Source: JBBRYK01 sp038237665 (GTDB lineage: Bacteria; Actinomycetota; Thermoleophilia; Gaiellales; Gaiellaceae). From it: a stretch of DNA of 21,230 bases. Positions 8,041-16,167 of this stretch are shown here, piece after piece. Position 1 is the first letter of the stretch; every line of letters begins with the position of its first letter. The notes under the pieces are model-generated. The model worked only from the letters and a program-made list of their open reading frames with translations, did no database searches and had not been told where the DNA came from. The translations under genes were made by a program, and so were the position numbers. The stretch is from NCBI GenBank assembly GCA_038237665.1, contig JBBRYK010000044.1:1-21230 (forward strand), given 5' to 3'.

Positions 8041-10379
8041 GGAATCACGGGCGCCGTCGTCGTCGGCGGCGGTTCGGTCGTCGTCGGCGGCGGTGCGGTG
8101 GTGGTCGGAGGTGGGGGCGGTGGCGGAGGCGCCGGCGCGGTGGTCGTCGGAGGCGGAGGCGGTGGGGCGGTGGTCGTCGGAGGCGGAGGCGGCGGCGCCG
8201 TGGTCGTCGTCGCGGGCGCCACCTGCGTCGTGGTCGGCGGAGGAGCGACAGTCGTGACCTGCCCGGTGGTGGTCGCGGCAGTCGTGGTCCCGGTCGTGCC
8301 CGTCGTCGACGAGGTCGTGCAGCCGCCGGACGCGGTGGTCGACCCGGTCACGGTCGCTCCGTTCGTCCCGGTCGCCGTGCAGTCCGTCGTCGTCGGCTGT
8401 GCGATCGCAAACTGGCCGCGCTCCCAGAACGTGAACGTCGGATAGTGCTTCGGCAGCGTCCAGTCGACCACCGGCGCGTAGCGCATCACCGTCGACATGT
8501 ACTGATTCCAGATCTCGGCGGGATAGGTGCCGCCCGCGACGGAGATGCCGTGCACGTCCTCCATCGGGATCTCGGCCTGCGGATAGCCGACCCAGACAGC
8601 CGTTTCGAGCTGGGGGACCCAGCCGTCGAACCAGGCGTCGGCGTGGTTTTCCGTCGTACCCGTCTTACCCGCCGCAGGACGGCCGAAGTAAGCCGCCGTT
8701 CCGGTGCCCCCGTTCACGTTCGCCTCGAGGATCTTCTCGACGACGTAGGCGACACCGTCGGAGATCACCCGTCTCCGCTCGGAGACTCCCCAGCCCGCAT
8801 CCTTGTCGACCCGCCCGTTGGCGAGCACGACCCTGCGGATCGCCATCGGCTTCGAGTAGATCCCGCCCGAGGCCAGCGTCGCGTACGCGGAGGCCATGTC
8901 GAGAGGCGACACGACGTCCGAGCCGAGACCGATCGACGGCACGGGCAGCAGCGGCGACTGGACGCCGAGCTTGTGTGCCATCTTCGCCACGTTCTCCGGG
9001 CCGACGTCGAGAGTCAGCTGGGCATAGATGGTGTTGTCCGAGGCAAGCGTCGCGCTCTCCACGGACATCGCGCCCGAATAGCTGTGGCTGTACGTCGACA
9101 CGTCCCAGGCGGGCGTGTACGGGTCCGGCTGGTAGTGGAACGGGGCCGAGACGTAGTAGGTCGTGGACGGATCCATGCCCATGTCGACGGCGGCCGTCAG
9201 AACCATCACCTTGAACGTCGAGCCGGGCTGCCGGCGGGCCTGGGCGGCGAGGTTGAACTGGTTGCCGCGCTTGCCGGGAGTGACCGCCACCATCGCGCGG
9301 ATCGCCCCGTTGTCGGGGTTGATCGAGACCAGCGCGGCCGCGGGGTCGGTCTTCTCGTAGAGCGTGTCCGTGATCGCCTTCCGCGCGGCGTTCTGGAACG
9401 CCGGGTCGATCGTCGTGTAGACGCGGAGCCCGCCCGAGGCGACCGTGTTCGCGCCGTACTCCTTGATCAGCTCGTCGCGGACGTAGCTGAAGAAGTAGGG
9501 CTCGCGGATGTGGGTGTAGAGCCGGCCCGGCTGAAGGAAAAGGCTCTTCTGCGCGACGGCCAGATCCCGCTGTCCGCGCGAAATGTCGCCGTTCGCATAG
9601 AGCGCACGCAGCACGTCGTTCCGGCGCGTAAGCGCGCCCCGCGGGTTGTTGAACGGGTCGTAGACCGACGGAGCCTGCGGCAGGCCGGCAAGCAGCGCCG
9701 CCTCCATCAGGTTCAGCTGGCTTGCGTGCTTCGAGAAGTACGTTTCCGCCGCCGCCTCAATCCCGTATGCGTGGTTGCCGAAGTAGACCTGGTTCATGTA
9801 GGCCGTCAGGACCCGCTTCTTCGACCAGTAGCGGTCGAGCTTGATCGCGAGGCAGGCCTCCTTGATCTTCCGTGAGTAGGACCGCTCCGCGCGCGAGATG
9901 TAGAGATTCCGGACGAGCTGCTGCGTGATCGTCGAGCCGCCCTGGACGATGCGGCCGGCCTGGAGGTTCTTCCAGAGCGCGCGCGCGATGCCCTGGTAGT
10001 CGACGCCGCCGTGCTCCCAGTAACGCGCGTCCTCGATCGCCACCGTCGCCTTCGGCATCCATGAGCTGATCCGGCCGTACGAGACAGGCTGGCGGTTCTT
10101 GTCGGCCGGGATCGAGCCGAGGAGCGTGCCGTCGGCGGCGTAGATGAACGAGTTCTGGCCGATCGTCACCGGGTGCAGGGACGAGAGCGTGCAGCTGTTC
10201 TTGAAGGCGCTGACCGCGGTGAAGCCACCCGCGACGAGCACCGCCGGGATCAGGATCATCGGCAGCGCGATTCCCGCGAGGATCCAGGCGCGTTTGCGGC
10301 GAGCCTGGGCGCGTTTGCGCTGCTTGCGCCGCCGCCGCTGCGGCGTGAACTCGCGGCGGGGATCGTCGTCGCGGGTCAC
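8037..10379 (-). CDS. Class A penicillin-binding protein (GT51 plus transpeptidase) with Thr/Pro tail
   Basis: A 780-residue bifunctional peptidoglycan synthase. A basic cytoplasmic N-terminus (residues 1-30) precedes one membrane anchor (31-58). The glycosyltransferase domain has VAIEDARYWEHGGVDY (catalytic Glu116), QGGSTITQQLVRNLY and RKIKEACLAIKLDRYWSKK. The transpeptidase domain has GSTFK (nucleophile Ser387, Lys390), SDN (447-449) and GKTGTT (KTG 572-574). From about 662 to 780 there is a Thr/Pro-rich tail ending in repeats of TTTAPPPPPP, with two Cys (in TTTDCTATG and ASGGCTTSS) that could pair. It polymerises lipid II and cross-links stem peptides outside the membrane. GTG at 10379 overlaps the MscS stop as GTGA; its own TGA overlaps the probable CTG start of the GT87-like gene. 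Confidence 0.96.
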   Translation of the reverse strand: MTRDDDPRREFTPQRRRRKQRKRAQARRKRAWILAGIALPMILIPAVLVAGGFTAVSAFKNSCTLSSLHPVTIGQNSFIYAADGTLLGSIPADKNRQPVSYGRISSWMPKATVAIEDARYWEHGGVDYQGIARALWKNLQAGRIVQGGSTITQQLVRNLYISRAERSYSRKIKEACLAIKLDRYWSKKRVLTAYMNQVYFGNHAYGIEAAAETYFSKHASQLNLMEAALLAGLPQAPSVYDPFNNPRGALTRRNDVLRALYANGDISRGQRDLAVAQKSLFLQPGRLYTHIREPYFFSYVRDELIKEYGANTVASGGLRVYTTIDPAFQNAARKAITDTLYEKTDPAAALVSINPDNGAIRAMVAVTPGKRGNQFNLAAQARRQPGSTFKVMVLTAAVDMGMDPSTTYYVSAPFHYQPDPYTPAWDVSTYSHSYSGAMSVESATLASDNTIYAQLTLDVGPENVAKMAHKLGVQSPLLPVPSIGLGSDVVSPLDMASAYATLASGGIYSKPMAIRRVVLANGRVDKDAGWGVSERRRVISDGVAYVVEKILEANVNGGTGTAAYFGRPAAGKTGTTENHADAWFDGWVPQLETAVWVGYPQAEIPMEDVHGISVAGGTYPAEIWNQYMSTVMRYAPVVDWTLPKHYPTFTFWERGQFAIAQPTTTDCTATGTNGATVTGSTTASGGCTTSSTTGTTGTTTAATTTGQVTTVAPPPTTTQVAPATTTTAPPPPPPTTTAPPPPPPTTTAPAPPPPPPPPTTTAPPPTTTEPPPTTTAPVIP
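8041..8235. repeat. Low-complexity repeat DNA encoding the PBP Thr/Pro tail
   Basis: The plus strand reads as strings of GGCGG and GTCGTCGG. Two near-identical 30-bp units lie in tandem at about 8137-8166 and 8167-8196, each encoding one TTTAPPPPPP decapeptide on the minus strand. Degenerate copies flank them. Slippage-prone repeats like these usually vary in number between strains. Confidence 0.8.
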
Positions 10380-11104
10380 GTCAGGACACCGGCGGCGCGC
10401 AGCCGCTCGTGCGCCCGCAGCCGGAGGTCGGCAGCCAGCTTCTCAGCCTCGATCTCGTCGGCCGCCCAGGCGCGCATGGTGATCGTCGCTCGGTCGGCGA
10501 GGTCGCTGACGAAGGCGTCGCCTTCACGCGCCGTCGCAGCTTCCGTTTTCAACAGGTCCACGGCTGCGCGAAGGTCGCTCTGGATGGGTATCTGCACGGT
10601 GATCTCAGCGAGCTGCTCGCGACTGCGAATCGTCGCGTTGCGAATGGTATCCGAGGCCAATTTCTCGTTGGGGATGACCAGTCGCGCGTTGTCGAACGTA
10701 CGGATGAAGGTGTACGTCAGGCCGATCTCCTCGACCGTGCCCCTGGCGCCGTCGACCTCGACCCGATCGCCGAGCCTGACCGGCTGTGTGATCGCGATCA
10801 TCAGGCCAGCGACGAAGTTGCCGATCGTGCGCTGCGACGCGAAGCCGATGATCAGCCCGAGCACGGCCGACGAGGCCAGGATTCCGCCCGCGACCGTTCG
10901 GACTTCGGGAATGACAAGCAGCGCCGAGAGCACGCCGATCACGACCACGGACGTCCTCACGATTCGGCGCAGGACGCGGTAGCGCGTTGCCGCCTCGGAC
11001 GGCAACCCGCCCCGGCGGGCGATGCCCCGGTCGATCAGCCACGAGACGCCCGCCGTGACGGCGAGGACGCAGCCGAGGATCACGAGCCGGTGCCAGTACG
11101 GCAT
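10376..11104 (-). CDS. Small-conductance mechanosensitive channel (MscS family)
   Basis: A 242-residue short MscS-type channel that releases solutes under hypo-osmotic stress. After two N-terminal membrane helices (about residues 6-26 and 47-67) comes the pore helix region GGILASSAVLGLIIGFASQR, then the hallmark beta domain with TIGNFVAGLMIAITQPVRLG, DRVEVDGARGTVEEIGLTYT, RLVIPNEKLASDTIRN and a C-terminal alpha/beta part. ATG at 11104 is preferred; the frame is open to 11245 but that extension lies inside the upstream gene. A strong AGGAGGAG (11138-11131) lies upstream but about 26 nt from this ATG, too far for a normal ribosome site, and no alternative start lies between. It ends in a GTGA overlap with the PBP gene, suggesting cotranscription with cell-wall synthesis. 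Confidence 0.92.
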   Translation of the reverse strand: MPYWHRLVILGCVLAVTAGVSWLIDRGIARRGGLPSEAATRYRVLRRIVRTSVVVIGVLSALLVIPEVRTVAGGILASSAVLGLIIGFASQRTIGNFVAGLMIAITQPVRLGDRVEVDGARGTVEEIGLTYTFIRTFDNARLVIPNEKLASDTIRNATIRSREQLAEITVQIPIQSDLRAAVDLLKTEAATAREGDAFVSDLADRATITMRAWAADEIEAEKLAADLRLRAHERLRAAGVLT

Positions 11105-11147
11105 GGTCTGTAGTTCGACGGGTCGGCCCGCTCCTCCTAGAGCAGGC

Positions 11148-11546
11148 TCACAAAGGTTTGCGTCCCGAAAAACCCTCGTCGGCGCCGTGCCAGTAGCGGA
11201 TCTCGTCCTCGCCGACGTGCCAGCACAGCAGCACGTCCTCTTCACCGAACCGGGCCGGAAAGTCGACGAGTCCCTGGTCGAGGTCCTTCACCTGCACGCC
11301 GAGGTCGGTGATCGCCTCGACGCAGCCGGCAACCTCGAGCGCCTCGTGTCCAGCCCGGTCGTAGAGCTCCTGCACCTCCTGCGGCGACAGATCGCCGCCG
11401 TTTCCGGCGACCTTGACCTGGACGGCTTCGATCCTGGCCGTCGTCTCCGCCAGCGCACGCCGCGCCTCGACCATCCGCTCGGCGATCGGCCGTACCTCGG
11501 CCAGCGCCTCGTTCGCCTCCTGGACTGTGAAGATCCGCTCGCTCAA
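11148..11546 (-). CDS. DUF2203 family protein
   Basis: A protein of about 132 residues matching the DUF2203 family: the N-terminal RIFTVQEANEALAEVRPIAE, a central helical stretch with VAGNGGDLSPQEVQELYDRA, and the characteristic C-terminal half VKDLDQGLVDFPARF and VLLCWHVGEDEIRYWHGADE ending in GF. The family has no established function and is soluble and cytoplasmic. The start is uncertain. TTG at 11546 has a GATGAT hexamer ending 6 nt upstream, fitting a leaderless start. GTG at 11564 adds six residues and has GAGGGG about 10 nt upstream. It is the first gene of the minus-strand operon with mscS, PBP and the GT87-like gene; the gap to mscS is 43 nt. Longer open frame to 12410 is antisense to the PIG-V-like gene and rejected. 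Confidence 0.85.
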   Translation of the reverse strand: MSERIFTVQEANEALAEVRPIAERMVEARRALAETTARIEAVQVKVAGNGGDLSPQEVQELYDRAGHEALEVAGCVEAITDLGVQVKDLDQGLVDFPARFGEEDVLLCWHVGEDEIRYWHGADEGFSGRKPL

Positions 11547-11567
11547 GTCCGTATCATCGTGCACTCT
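11547..11567. promoter_or_regulatory. Probable bidirectional promoter between DUF2203 and PIG-V-like genes
   Basis: If TTG 11546 and GTG 11568 are the starts, exactly 21 bp lie between them, the same distance as at 2779-2799. Plus strand: TATCAT (11552-11557) ends 10 nt before the GTG. Minus strand: GATGAT ends 6 nt before the TTG. The two hexamers overlap in the same A/T-rich core. No -35 element was recognised. Confidence 0.45.
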
Positions 11568-12827
11568 GTGAGCGCCCCTCAACGCGTGCGCGTGCGCCGC
11601 CGTCCCGCGCGCCGGGAGCTGCGCCTCGAATGGGCACGGAACCCGGTTCCCGAGCTCTTCCTCTGGACGCGGGCCGCGATCTGGGCCGTGGCGCTCCTTG
11701 CGTTCGCGGCCTTCGAGCCGAACCACCACCCCCGCGTGGCGCGGTGGGACGACCCGTCGGTGACGCGCGACCTCGGGTGGGTAACCGACGTCTGGGCACG
11801 CTGGGACAGCGTCTTCTTCCTGCGCATCGCGGAGCACGGCTACGACGCCGCGTCGGGCGCGGCCGCCGCCTTCTATCCTGTCTACCCGCTGGCCGTGGGC
11901 GGTCTCGGCCGCGTCTTCTTCGGCCACTACGTGCTGGCCGGAATAGCCGTCTCGCTCCTCGCCTCCCTCGGCGCGTTCCTGCTCCTCCACCGGCTCGCGG
12001 AGGAGCGGCTGGGGGCCGAGGGCGCTCGCCGCGCGGTCCTGTACCTGGCGCTGGCCCCGATGGCGGCCTTTCTCCAGGCGGTTTACAGCGAGGCGCTGTA
12101 CCTCCTCCTCACGCTGGCGGCGTTCGCGTTGGCGGAGCGCCGGCGCTGGCTTCCCGCGGGCGTGCTGGCCGGCGTCGCGGTGCTCACGCGCGTGGCGGGC
12201 ATCGCGCTTTTGCCCGCGCTCGTCCTCCTTGCCTGGCGCTCGCCCGACCGGCGTCGAGCGCTCGCCTCGCTCGCGGCAGCGCCCGTGCTCTTCGCCGCGT
12301 ACCCGCTCTACCTCTGGCAGCGGCTCGGAGATCCCTGGGCTTTCGCGCACGCGCAGGACCAGTGGCACCGCCATCTCTCGCCCGCCGGACCGCTCGGTGG
12401 CATCTGGCATGGCCTCAGAGCGGCGTGGGCGGGAGTCGAGCAGCTCGCCTCGGGCTCACATACGCATGCGTACTGGCCGGCCGTGTCCGTCGCCGACAGC
12501 GACCCCTTCCACGTCGCCGCCGTCAATCTCCAGAACTTCGCGTTCCTCGTCCTCTTCGCCGCGCTCACGGTCGTGGCCTGGCGGCGTTTCGGCGCGCCGT
12601 ACGGGCTCTTCTGTGCGCTCAGTCTCGCCGTCCCGCTGAGCGTCCCGAGCAGCCGCTGGCCCCTCCTCTCGATCCCGCGCTTCGGCCTCGTCCTGTTCCC
12701 GCTCTTCCTCGCGCTCGCCGCGCTGGCCGGCAACCGCCCGCGGCTGCACACGGCGGTCCTGGCGGTCAGCGCCCTCCTGCTCGGGGTGACGACGGTGCAG
12801 TGGGCGTTGTGGCAGTGGGTCTCGTGA
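11568..12827 (+). CDS. PIG-V-like GT-C mannosyltransferase
   Basis: A 419-residue polytopic membrane protein with about nine to ten helices. The N-terminal loop reads VTDVWARWDSVFFLRIAEHGY followed by AAFYPVYPLAVGGL, and a later stretch has LAPMAAFLQAVYSEALYLLLTLAAF. This pattern (WARWDS...FYPLYP, then YSEALFL) is characteristic of the PIG-V/GPI-mannosyltransferase-2-like family found in many actinobacteria, in which catalysis uses polyprenyl-phosphate mannose on the outer face. The bacterial acceptor is unknown. GTG at 11568 is chosen because it follows a -10-like TATCAT; GTG at 11559 is an in-frame alternative. The open frame extends upstream to 11022 but that part is antisense to DUF2203. 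The gene ends with a GTGA overlap with the substrate-binding lipoprotein gene. Confidence 0.85.
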   Translation: MSAPQRVRVRRRPARRELRLEWARNPVPELFLWTRAAIWAVALLAFAAFEPNHHPRVARWDDPSVTRDLGWVTDVWARWDSVFFLRIAEHGYDAASGAAAAFYPVYPLAVGGLGRVFFGHYVLAGIAVSLLASLGAFLLLHRLAEERLGAEGARRAVLYLALAPMAAFLQAVYSEALYLLLTLAAFALAERRRWLPAGVLAGVAVLTRVAGIALLPALVLLAWRSPDRRRALASLAAAPVLFAAYPLYLWQRLGDPWAFAHAQDQWHRHLSPAGPLGGIWHGLRAAWAGVEQLASGSHTHAYWPAVSVADSDPFHVAAVNLQNFAFLVLFAALTVVAWRRFGAPYGLFCALSLAVPLSVPSSRWPLLSIPRFGLVLFPLFLALAALAGNRPRLHTAVLAVSALLLGVTTVQWALWQWVS

Positions 12828-13702
12828 GGCTGCTTCCGGTCGTCGCCGCGGCCGTCCTCGTCCTCGGCGCCACCGCGTGCGGGGAGCGCAGCGAGCCGAC
12901 CGGACCCGCAGTCTCGCCCTACCCGGTCACGGTTCACGGCGCAGGTGAGACGGCGACGACACTCGAGCGGCGCCCCGAACGGATCGCGACGCTCGATCCT
13001 GCGGTGGCCACGATCCTGATCGAGCTCGACGCGCAGAAGCAGCTGGTCGGATTGCCCAGGCCGGGGTCACCGTCGATCTGGCAGCTGACCGGGCGGCCGC
13101 TCGTGCGTGCGCTCGTGAAGCTGCACCCGGACCTGATCGTCGCCTCGTCGGCGACGGATCCGCTCGATCTGGCCCGCGCCGGGCGGGCCACCAAGGCAGC
13201 CGTCTACCTGATCCCCGAGGAATCCGTCCACGACATCGCCCAGATGCTGACCCAGCTCGGGCTCCTCACCGACCACGCGGTCGTGGCCCGCCAGCTCCTT
13301 CGCTCGAACAGACAGGCAGTGCGCCAGGTCGAGATCGCCGTCGAGGACGAGCCCGTATTGCGGGTGTTCATCGACACCGGCGGGTTCACGACCGTCTCGA
13401 CCCGCACCCTGATCTCCGACCTGATCCGGATCGGGCGCGGTCGAAACATCGCAGGCCTCCATCCCGAGCCCGGCGTCTTCAGCCTCCGCAAGCTCGCCCG
13501 GCTCGACCCACAGGTCTACCTGACCTCGGACCGCACCCTGAAGCTCGCGGACTTGAAGAAGAAGCCGAAGACCCGCAACCTGTCCGCGGTCCGGAACGGC
13601 CGTTTCAACTACATCCCGGCGCGCTACCTCACCCCCGACGGCGACCTGGCGAAGCGGCTGTTCGCGATCGCCCGCCTGCTGCACCCGGATGCGCTTCGCT
13701 GA
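12824..13702 (+). CDS. Periplasmic-binding-type lipoprotein, BtuF/FepB-like
   Basis: A 292-residue ABC substrate-binding protein of the cobalamin/iron-siderophore class. It has an N-terminal lipoprotein signal (VRLLPVVAAAVLVLGATAC, lipid-modified Cys19), then the fold typical of this class: ERRPERIATLDPAVATILI, LVGLPRPG, VRALVKLHPDLIVASSATDP, a long connecting helix, VLRVFIDTGGFTTVSTRTLI and FNYIPARYLTPDGDLAKRLF. It would deliver a chelated metal or corrinoid to a membrane permease. No permease or ATPase gene is present in the window, so the partner and ligand are unknown. GTG at 12824 overlaps the previous TGA by 4 nt; the 3' end overlaps the HAD gene by 14 nt. Confidence 0.85.
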   Translation: MRLLPVVAAAVLVLGATACGERSEPTGPAVSPYPVTVHGAGETATTLERRPERIATLDPAVATILIELDAQKQLVGLPRPGSPSIWQLTGRPLVRALVKLHPDLIVASSATDPLDLARAGRATKAAVYLIPEESVHDIAQMLTQLGLLTDHAVVARQLLRSNRQAVRQVEIAVEDEPVLRVFIDTGGFTTVSTRTLISDLIRIGRGRNIAGLHPEPGVFSLRKLARLDPQVYLTSDRTLKLADLKKKPKTRNLSAVRNGRFNYIPARYLTPDGDLAKRLFAIARLLHPDALR

Positions 13703-14282
13703 GCTCGACGCGATCACTCTGGATGCGTTCGGCACCCTCCTGACGCTCCGGAATCCGGTCGAGGCGCTCGCCGGCGTGACGGGGAGGCCCGAGGCCGACG
13801 TGGCCCTCGCCTTCCGGGCCGAGGTCGAGCACTACCGCCCGCGTTCGCACGAGGGCCGCGACGCGGCCACGTTGACGCAGCTACGCGCCGACTGCACAGA
13901 TGTTTTCAACGCCTCGCTCGGTACGAGCCTGGCGCCCGAGGAGTTCCTCGGCGCCCTCGACTACGAATCGCTGCCGGGGATTCCCGAGGCGCTCGCCGGG
14001 CTCCGGTCGCGCGGGCTCGAGCTCGCCGTGGTCGCGAACTGGGACTACGCGCTGCCCGAATTCCTGGAGCGGATCGGTCTGGCCGCGTTCTTCACGACGG
14101 TCGTCACGTCGGCCGAAGCCGGTGCCGCAAAACCCGACGCGCGCCCCTTCCTGCTCGCGCTCGAGCGCCTCGGCGTCTCCCCTGCCCGCGCGCTCCACGT
14201 CGGAGACAGCGAGGAGGACGAGCAGGGAGCAGCCGCAGCCGGCCTGCGCTTCGCCCCGGCCCCGCTCGTCTCGCTCCTGTGA
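13689..14282 (+). CDS. HAD-superfamily hydrolase
   Basis: A 197-residue cytosolic HAD hydrolase. Motif I is ITLDAFGTLL (nucleophile Asp near residue 11; the usual second Asp is Phe, as in haloacid-dehalogenase-type members). Motif II is VVANWD, with Asn in place of Ser/Thr. Motif III is the Lys of GAAKPDARPF, and motif IV is HVGDSEEDEQGAAAAGL. A small helical cap lies between motifs I and II. Loss of the second motif-I Asp argues against a standard phosphotransferase mechanism; substrate cannot be predicted. ATG at 13689 overlaps the end of the lipoprotein gene by 14 nt and its TGA overlaps the next GTG, so it sits inside a coupled operon. Confidence 0.9.
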   Translation: MRFAELDAITLDAFGTLLTLRNPVEALAGVTGRPEADVALAFRAEVEHYRPRSHEGRDAATLTQLRADCTDVFNASLGTSLAPEEFLGALDYESLPGIPEALAGLRSRGLELAVVANWDYALPEFLERIGLAAFFTTVVTSAEAGAAKPDARPFLLALERLGVSPARALHVGDSEEDEQGAAAAGLRFAPAPLVSLL

Positions 14283-14932
14283 CCGAACGAGGTCGCCTGA
14301 TCGGCTGGACGGCGCTGGTCGGCGTCCTGATCGCCGTGGCGTACGCGAGCCGAGCGGCGGGCGGCAAGCCCGACAAGGAGATCCTCTACCACTACGGCAC
14401 GGCCGCGGGCGGGCTCGTCGAGTACGCGGTCATGCTCGCAATCGTCCTCGCGCTCGCCCGGGGGCCGGGCATCCGCGACAGGCTCGCGCTTCGGCGGCCC
14501 GCCTCCTGGCCGCGCGCGCTCGGCCTGGCCGTCGGCGCTCTCGTGACCATCTTCATCGCGGCCTACGTGCTCAGCATCTTCCTGAACGCGGGCCGCGACC
14601 AGGGCCTGACGCCCGACCACTGGGAGCCGGACCGGGCACCGGCCTACGCGGCCAACTTCCTGGTCATCGCGGGGCTGGCGCCGATCGTCGAGGAGCTCAC
14701 CTTCCGCGGACTCGGCTTCCACGCCCTGCGGCGGTTCGGCGAGTGGTCGGCGATCCTGCTCGTCGGCATCTCCTTCGGGCTCGTCCACGGCCTCGTCGAC
14801 GGGTTGCCGATCCTCGCCGTCTTCGGCTCCGTGCTGGCCTATCTGCGCTGGCGGACCGCAAGCGTGTACCCGGGGATGCTCGTGCACGCGGTCTTCAACG
14901 CGATCGCGCTGGTGGCAGCCGTCACGACCTGA
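14279..14932 (+). CDS. CPBP (CAAX/Abi) family intramembrane metalloprotease
   Basis: A 217-residue membrane protein with about six helices and all four conserved ABI/CPBP motifs: EELTFRG (Glu138, Glu139, Arg143), FGLVHG (His170), and HAVFNA (His203, Asn207). These residues form the intramembrane glutamic/metalloprotease site related to Rce1. Bacterial members process membrane peptides or give immunity to bacteriocins; the substrate here is unknown. GTG at 14279 overlaps the HAD stop as GTGA. This is the last gene of the 11568-14932 run. A 49-bp gap with a small hairpin follows. Confidence 0.92.
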   Translation: MTERGRLIGWTALVGVLIAVAYASRAAGGKPDKEILYHYGTAAGGLVEYAVMLAIVLALARGPGIRDRLALRRPASWPRALGLAVGALVTIFIAAYVLSIFLNAGRDQGLTPDHWEPDRAPAYAANFLVIAGLAPIVEELTFRGLGFHALRRFGEWSAILLVGISFGLVHGLVDGLPILAVFGSVLAYLRWRTASVYPGMLVHAVFNAIALVAAVTT

Positions 14933-14965
14933 CGCCCGGGCAGGCAACACTCGCCGGAAGGATCC

Positions 14966-14985
14966 GCCGCCGTTGCGGCTAATGT
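14966..14985 (+). promoter_or_regulatory. Small hairpin and -10-like element before the L,D-transpeptidase gene
   Basis: GCCGC (14966-14970) and GCGGC (14975-14979) form a 5-bp stem with a CGTT loop. It is immediately followed by TAATGT (14980-14985, fits TANNNT). If this is a real -10 box, transcription would start near 14992-14994 and translation would begin at GTG 14994, not at the ATG at 14982, which lies inside the box. Confidence 0.35.
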
Positions 14986-16157
14986 TTTCCACAGTGCGAC
15001 GCGCGGCCGCGATCTTGCTCGTCTCGCTTGCGTTTCCCGCCGCAGTCGCGGCCGAGACGGCGCAGGCACCCCAGCCTGCGAACGTGAAGCTCGCGCTCTG
15101 GACGCAGAAGGTGGCCGTGTTCGGCCAGAGGATCGTCCTCCACGGCGTGATGGTTCCCGCCAAGCCCGGGGCGCGAGTCCGCATAACGCTCCGCGGCACG
15201 ATCGTCGGCCATGCGCGCATCGGCCCGAAGGGCGGCTTCAAGCTCGTCGTTCGCGCGAAGTCGGGAGGGCCGTACCGGGCCGGCTGGTACGACGCGGTGT
15301 CGCCGAAGCTCTTCCTGACGGTGCGCCCGCGCCTGGATGCAACGCTCGTCGGCTCGAAGATCGTCGGCCAGCCGCTGACGCTGTACGCCCAGCTCCAGCC
15401 GGCGGGCGGCGGAACGATCCGGGTGGACGTCTACCGGAGCGGGAAGCGCACTTTTTCGGCCGGGTACCGGGGACATGCGGTCGTCAAGCTCGGCACGGCG
15501 TCCTTCGGTGAGGTTCGAATCGCGCTCCACGTCAAGGCCGGGACCGGCTATGCACCCGTCCAGCCAAAGGTGCTGAAGACGAAGCTGCTGGCGCCGGAGC
15601 TGCGCTACGGCGCCGGCGGGCCGGGCGTGACGGAGCTGATCCACCGGCTCGTCTCCCTCCACTACGCCGTCCGCACGACGTCGTCCTTCGGCGAAGAGCT
15701 CTTCGACAGCGTGATCGCGTTCCAGAAGGTGCAGGCGCTCGAACGCGACGGCGTTGTCGGAGTCACCGTCTGGCGACGACTGGCGAGTCCGCGCATACCG
15801 CAGCCCCGCTACACAACGCCGGCCGACCACCTCGAGGTCGACAAGTCCCATCAGGTTCTCTACGTCGTCCGCGGCGGCAAGATCGCGACGATCATCCCGG
15901 TCTCGACCGCCGGCATCGCCGGCTACTACACGCCCGAGGGCACGTTCTCGATCTACCGCAAGGTGGACGGCTTCGACAGCAGCCCGCTCGGGACGCTCTA
16001 CCGGCCGATGTACTTCACAGGCGGGTACGCGGTGCACGGAAATCCATCCGTGCCGGCCTACCCGGCCTCGCACGGGTGCGTCCGCGTGCCGATGTGGATC
16101 ACCGACTGGCTGTACGACACGAACGACTACGGCGAGACCGTCTACGTCTACAGCTGA
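14982..16157 (+). CDS. Secreted L,D-transpeptidase with peptidoglycan-binding domain
   Basis: A 391-residue exported enzyme. A signal peptide (about residues 1-24, ending AFPAAVAAETA) is followed by beta-sandwich-like repeats (about 35-200), a PG_binding_1-type helical domain (YGAGGPGVTELIHRLVSLHY, then FDSVIAFQKVQALERDGVVG) and a C-terminal YkuD domain. The YkuD domain starts HLEVDKSHQVLYVV and includes TPEGTFSIYRK and the catalytic HGNPSVPAYPASHGCVR (His352, His364, Cys366). It forms 3-3 cross-links or attaches proteins to peptidoglycan and is insensitive to most penicillins. Start options are ATG 14982, TTG 14973 and GTG 14994; the last fits the -10-like TAATGT. It leads an operon with the PrcB-like and chorismate mutase genes. 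Confidence 0.93.
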   Translation: MFSTVRRAAAILLVSLAFPAAVAAETAQAPQPANVKLALWTQKVAVFGQRIVLHGVMVPAKPGARVRITLRGTIVGHARIGPKGGFKLVVRAKSGGPYRAGWYDAVSPKLFLTVRPRLDATLVGSKIVGQPLTLYAQLQPAGGGTIRVDVYRSGKRTFSAGYRGHAVVKLGTASFGEVRIALHVKAGTGYAPVQPKVLKTKLLAPELRYGAGGPGVTELIHRLVSLHYAVRTTSSFGEELFDSVIAFQKVQALERDGVVGVTVWRRLASPRIPQPRYTTPADHLEVDKSHQVLYVVRGGKIATIIPVSTAGIAGYYTPEGTFSIYRKVDGFDSSPLGTLYRPMYFTGGYAVHGNPSVPAYPASHGCVRVPMWITDWLYDTNDYGETVYVYS

Positions 16158-16167
16158 GGCGCCGCGC

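Noticed and set aside
8041..8235. Possible CRISPR array or satellite
   Set aside because: The repeats are in frame, encode TTTAPPPPPP units of the PBP tail and have no spacers.
8445..9875. Long plus-strand open frame opposite the PBP
   Set aside because: Arg/Val/Asp-rich translation of the antisense of conserved PBP domains.
11565..12410. N-terminal extension of DUF2203 across the PIG-V-like gene
   Set aside because: The extension is antisense to a well-supported membrane protein and is charged low-complexity sequence; the DUF2203 homology starts near 11546.
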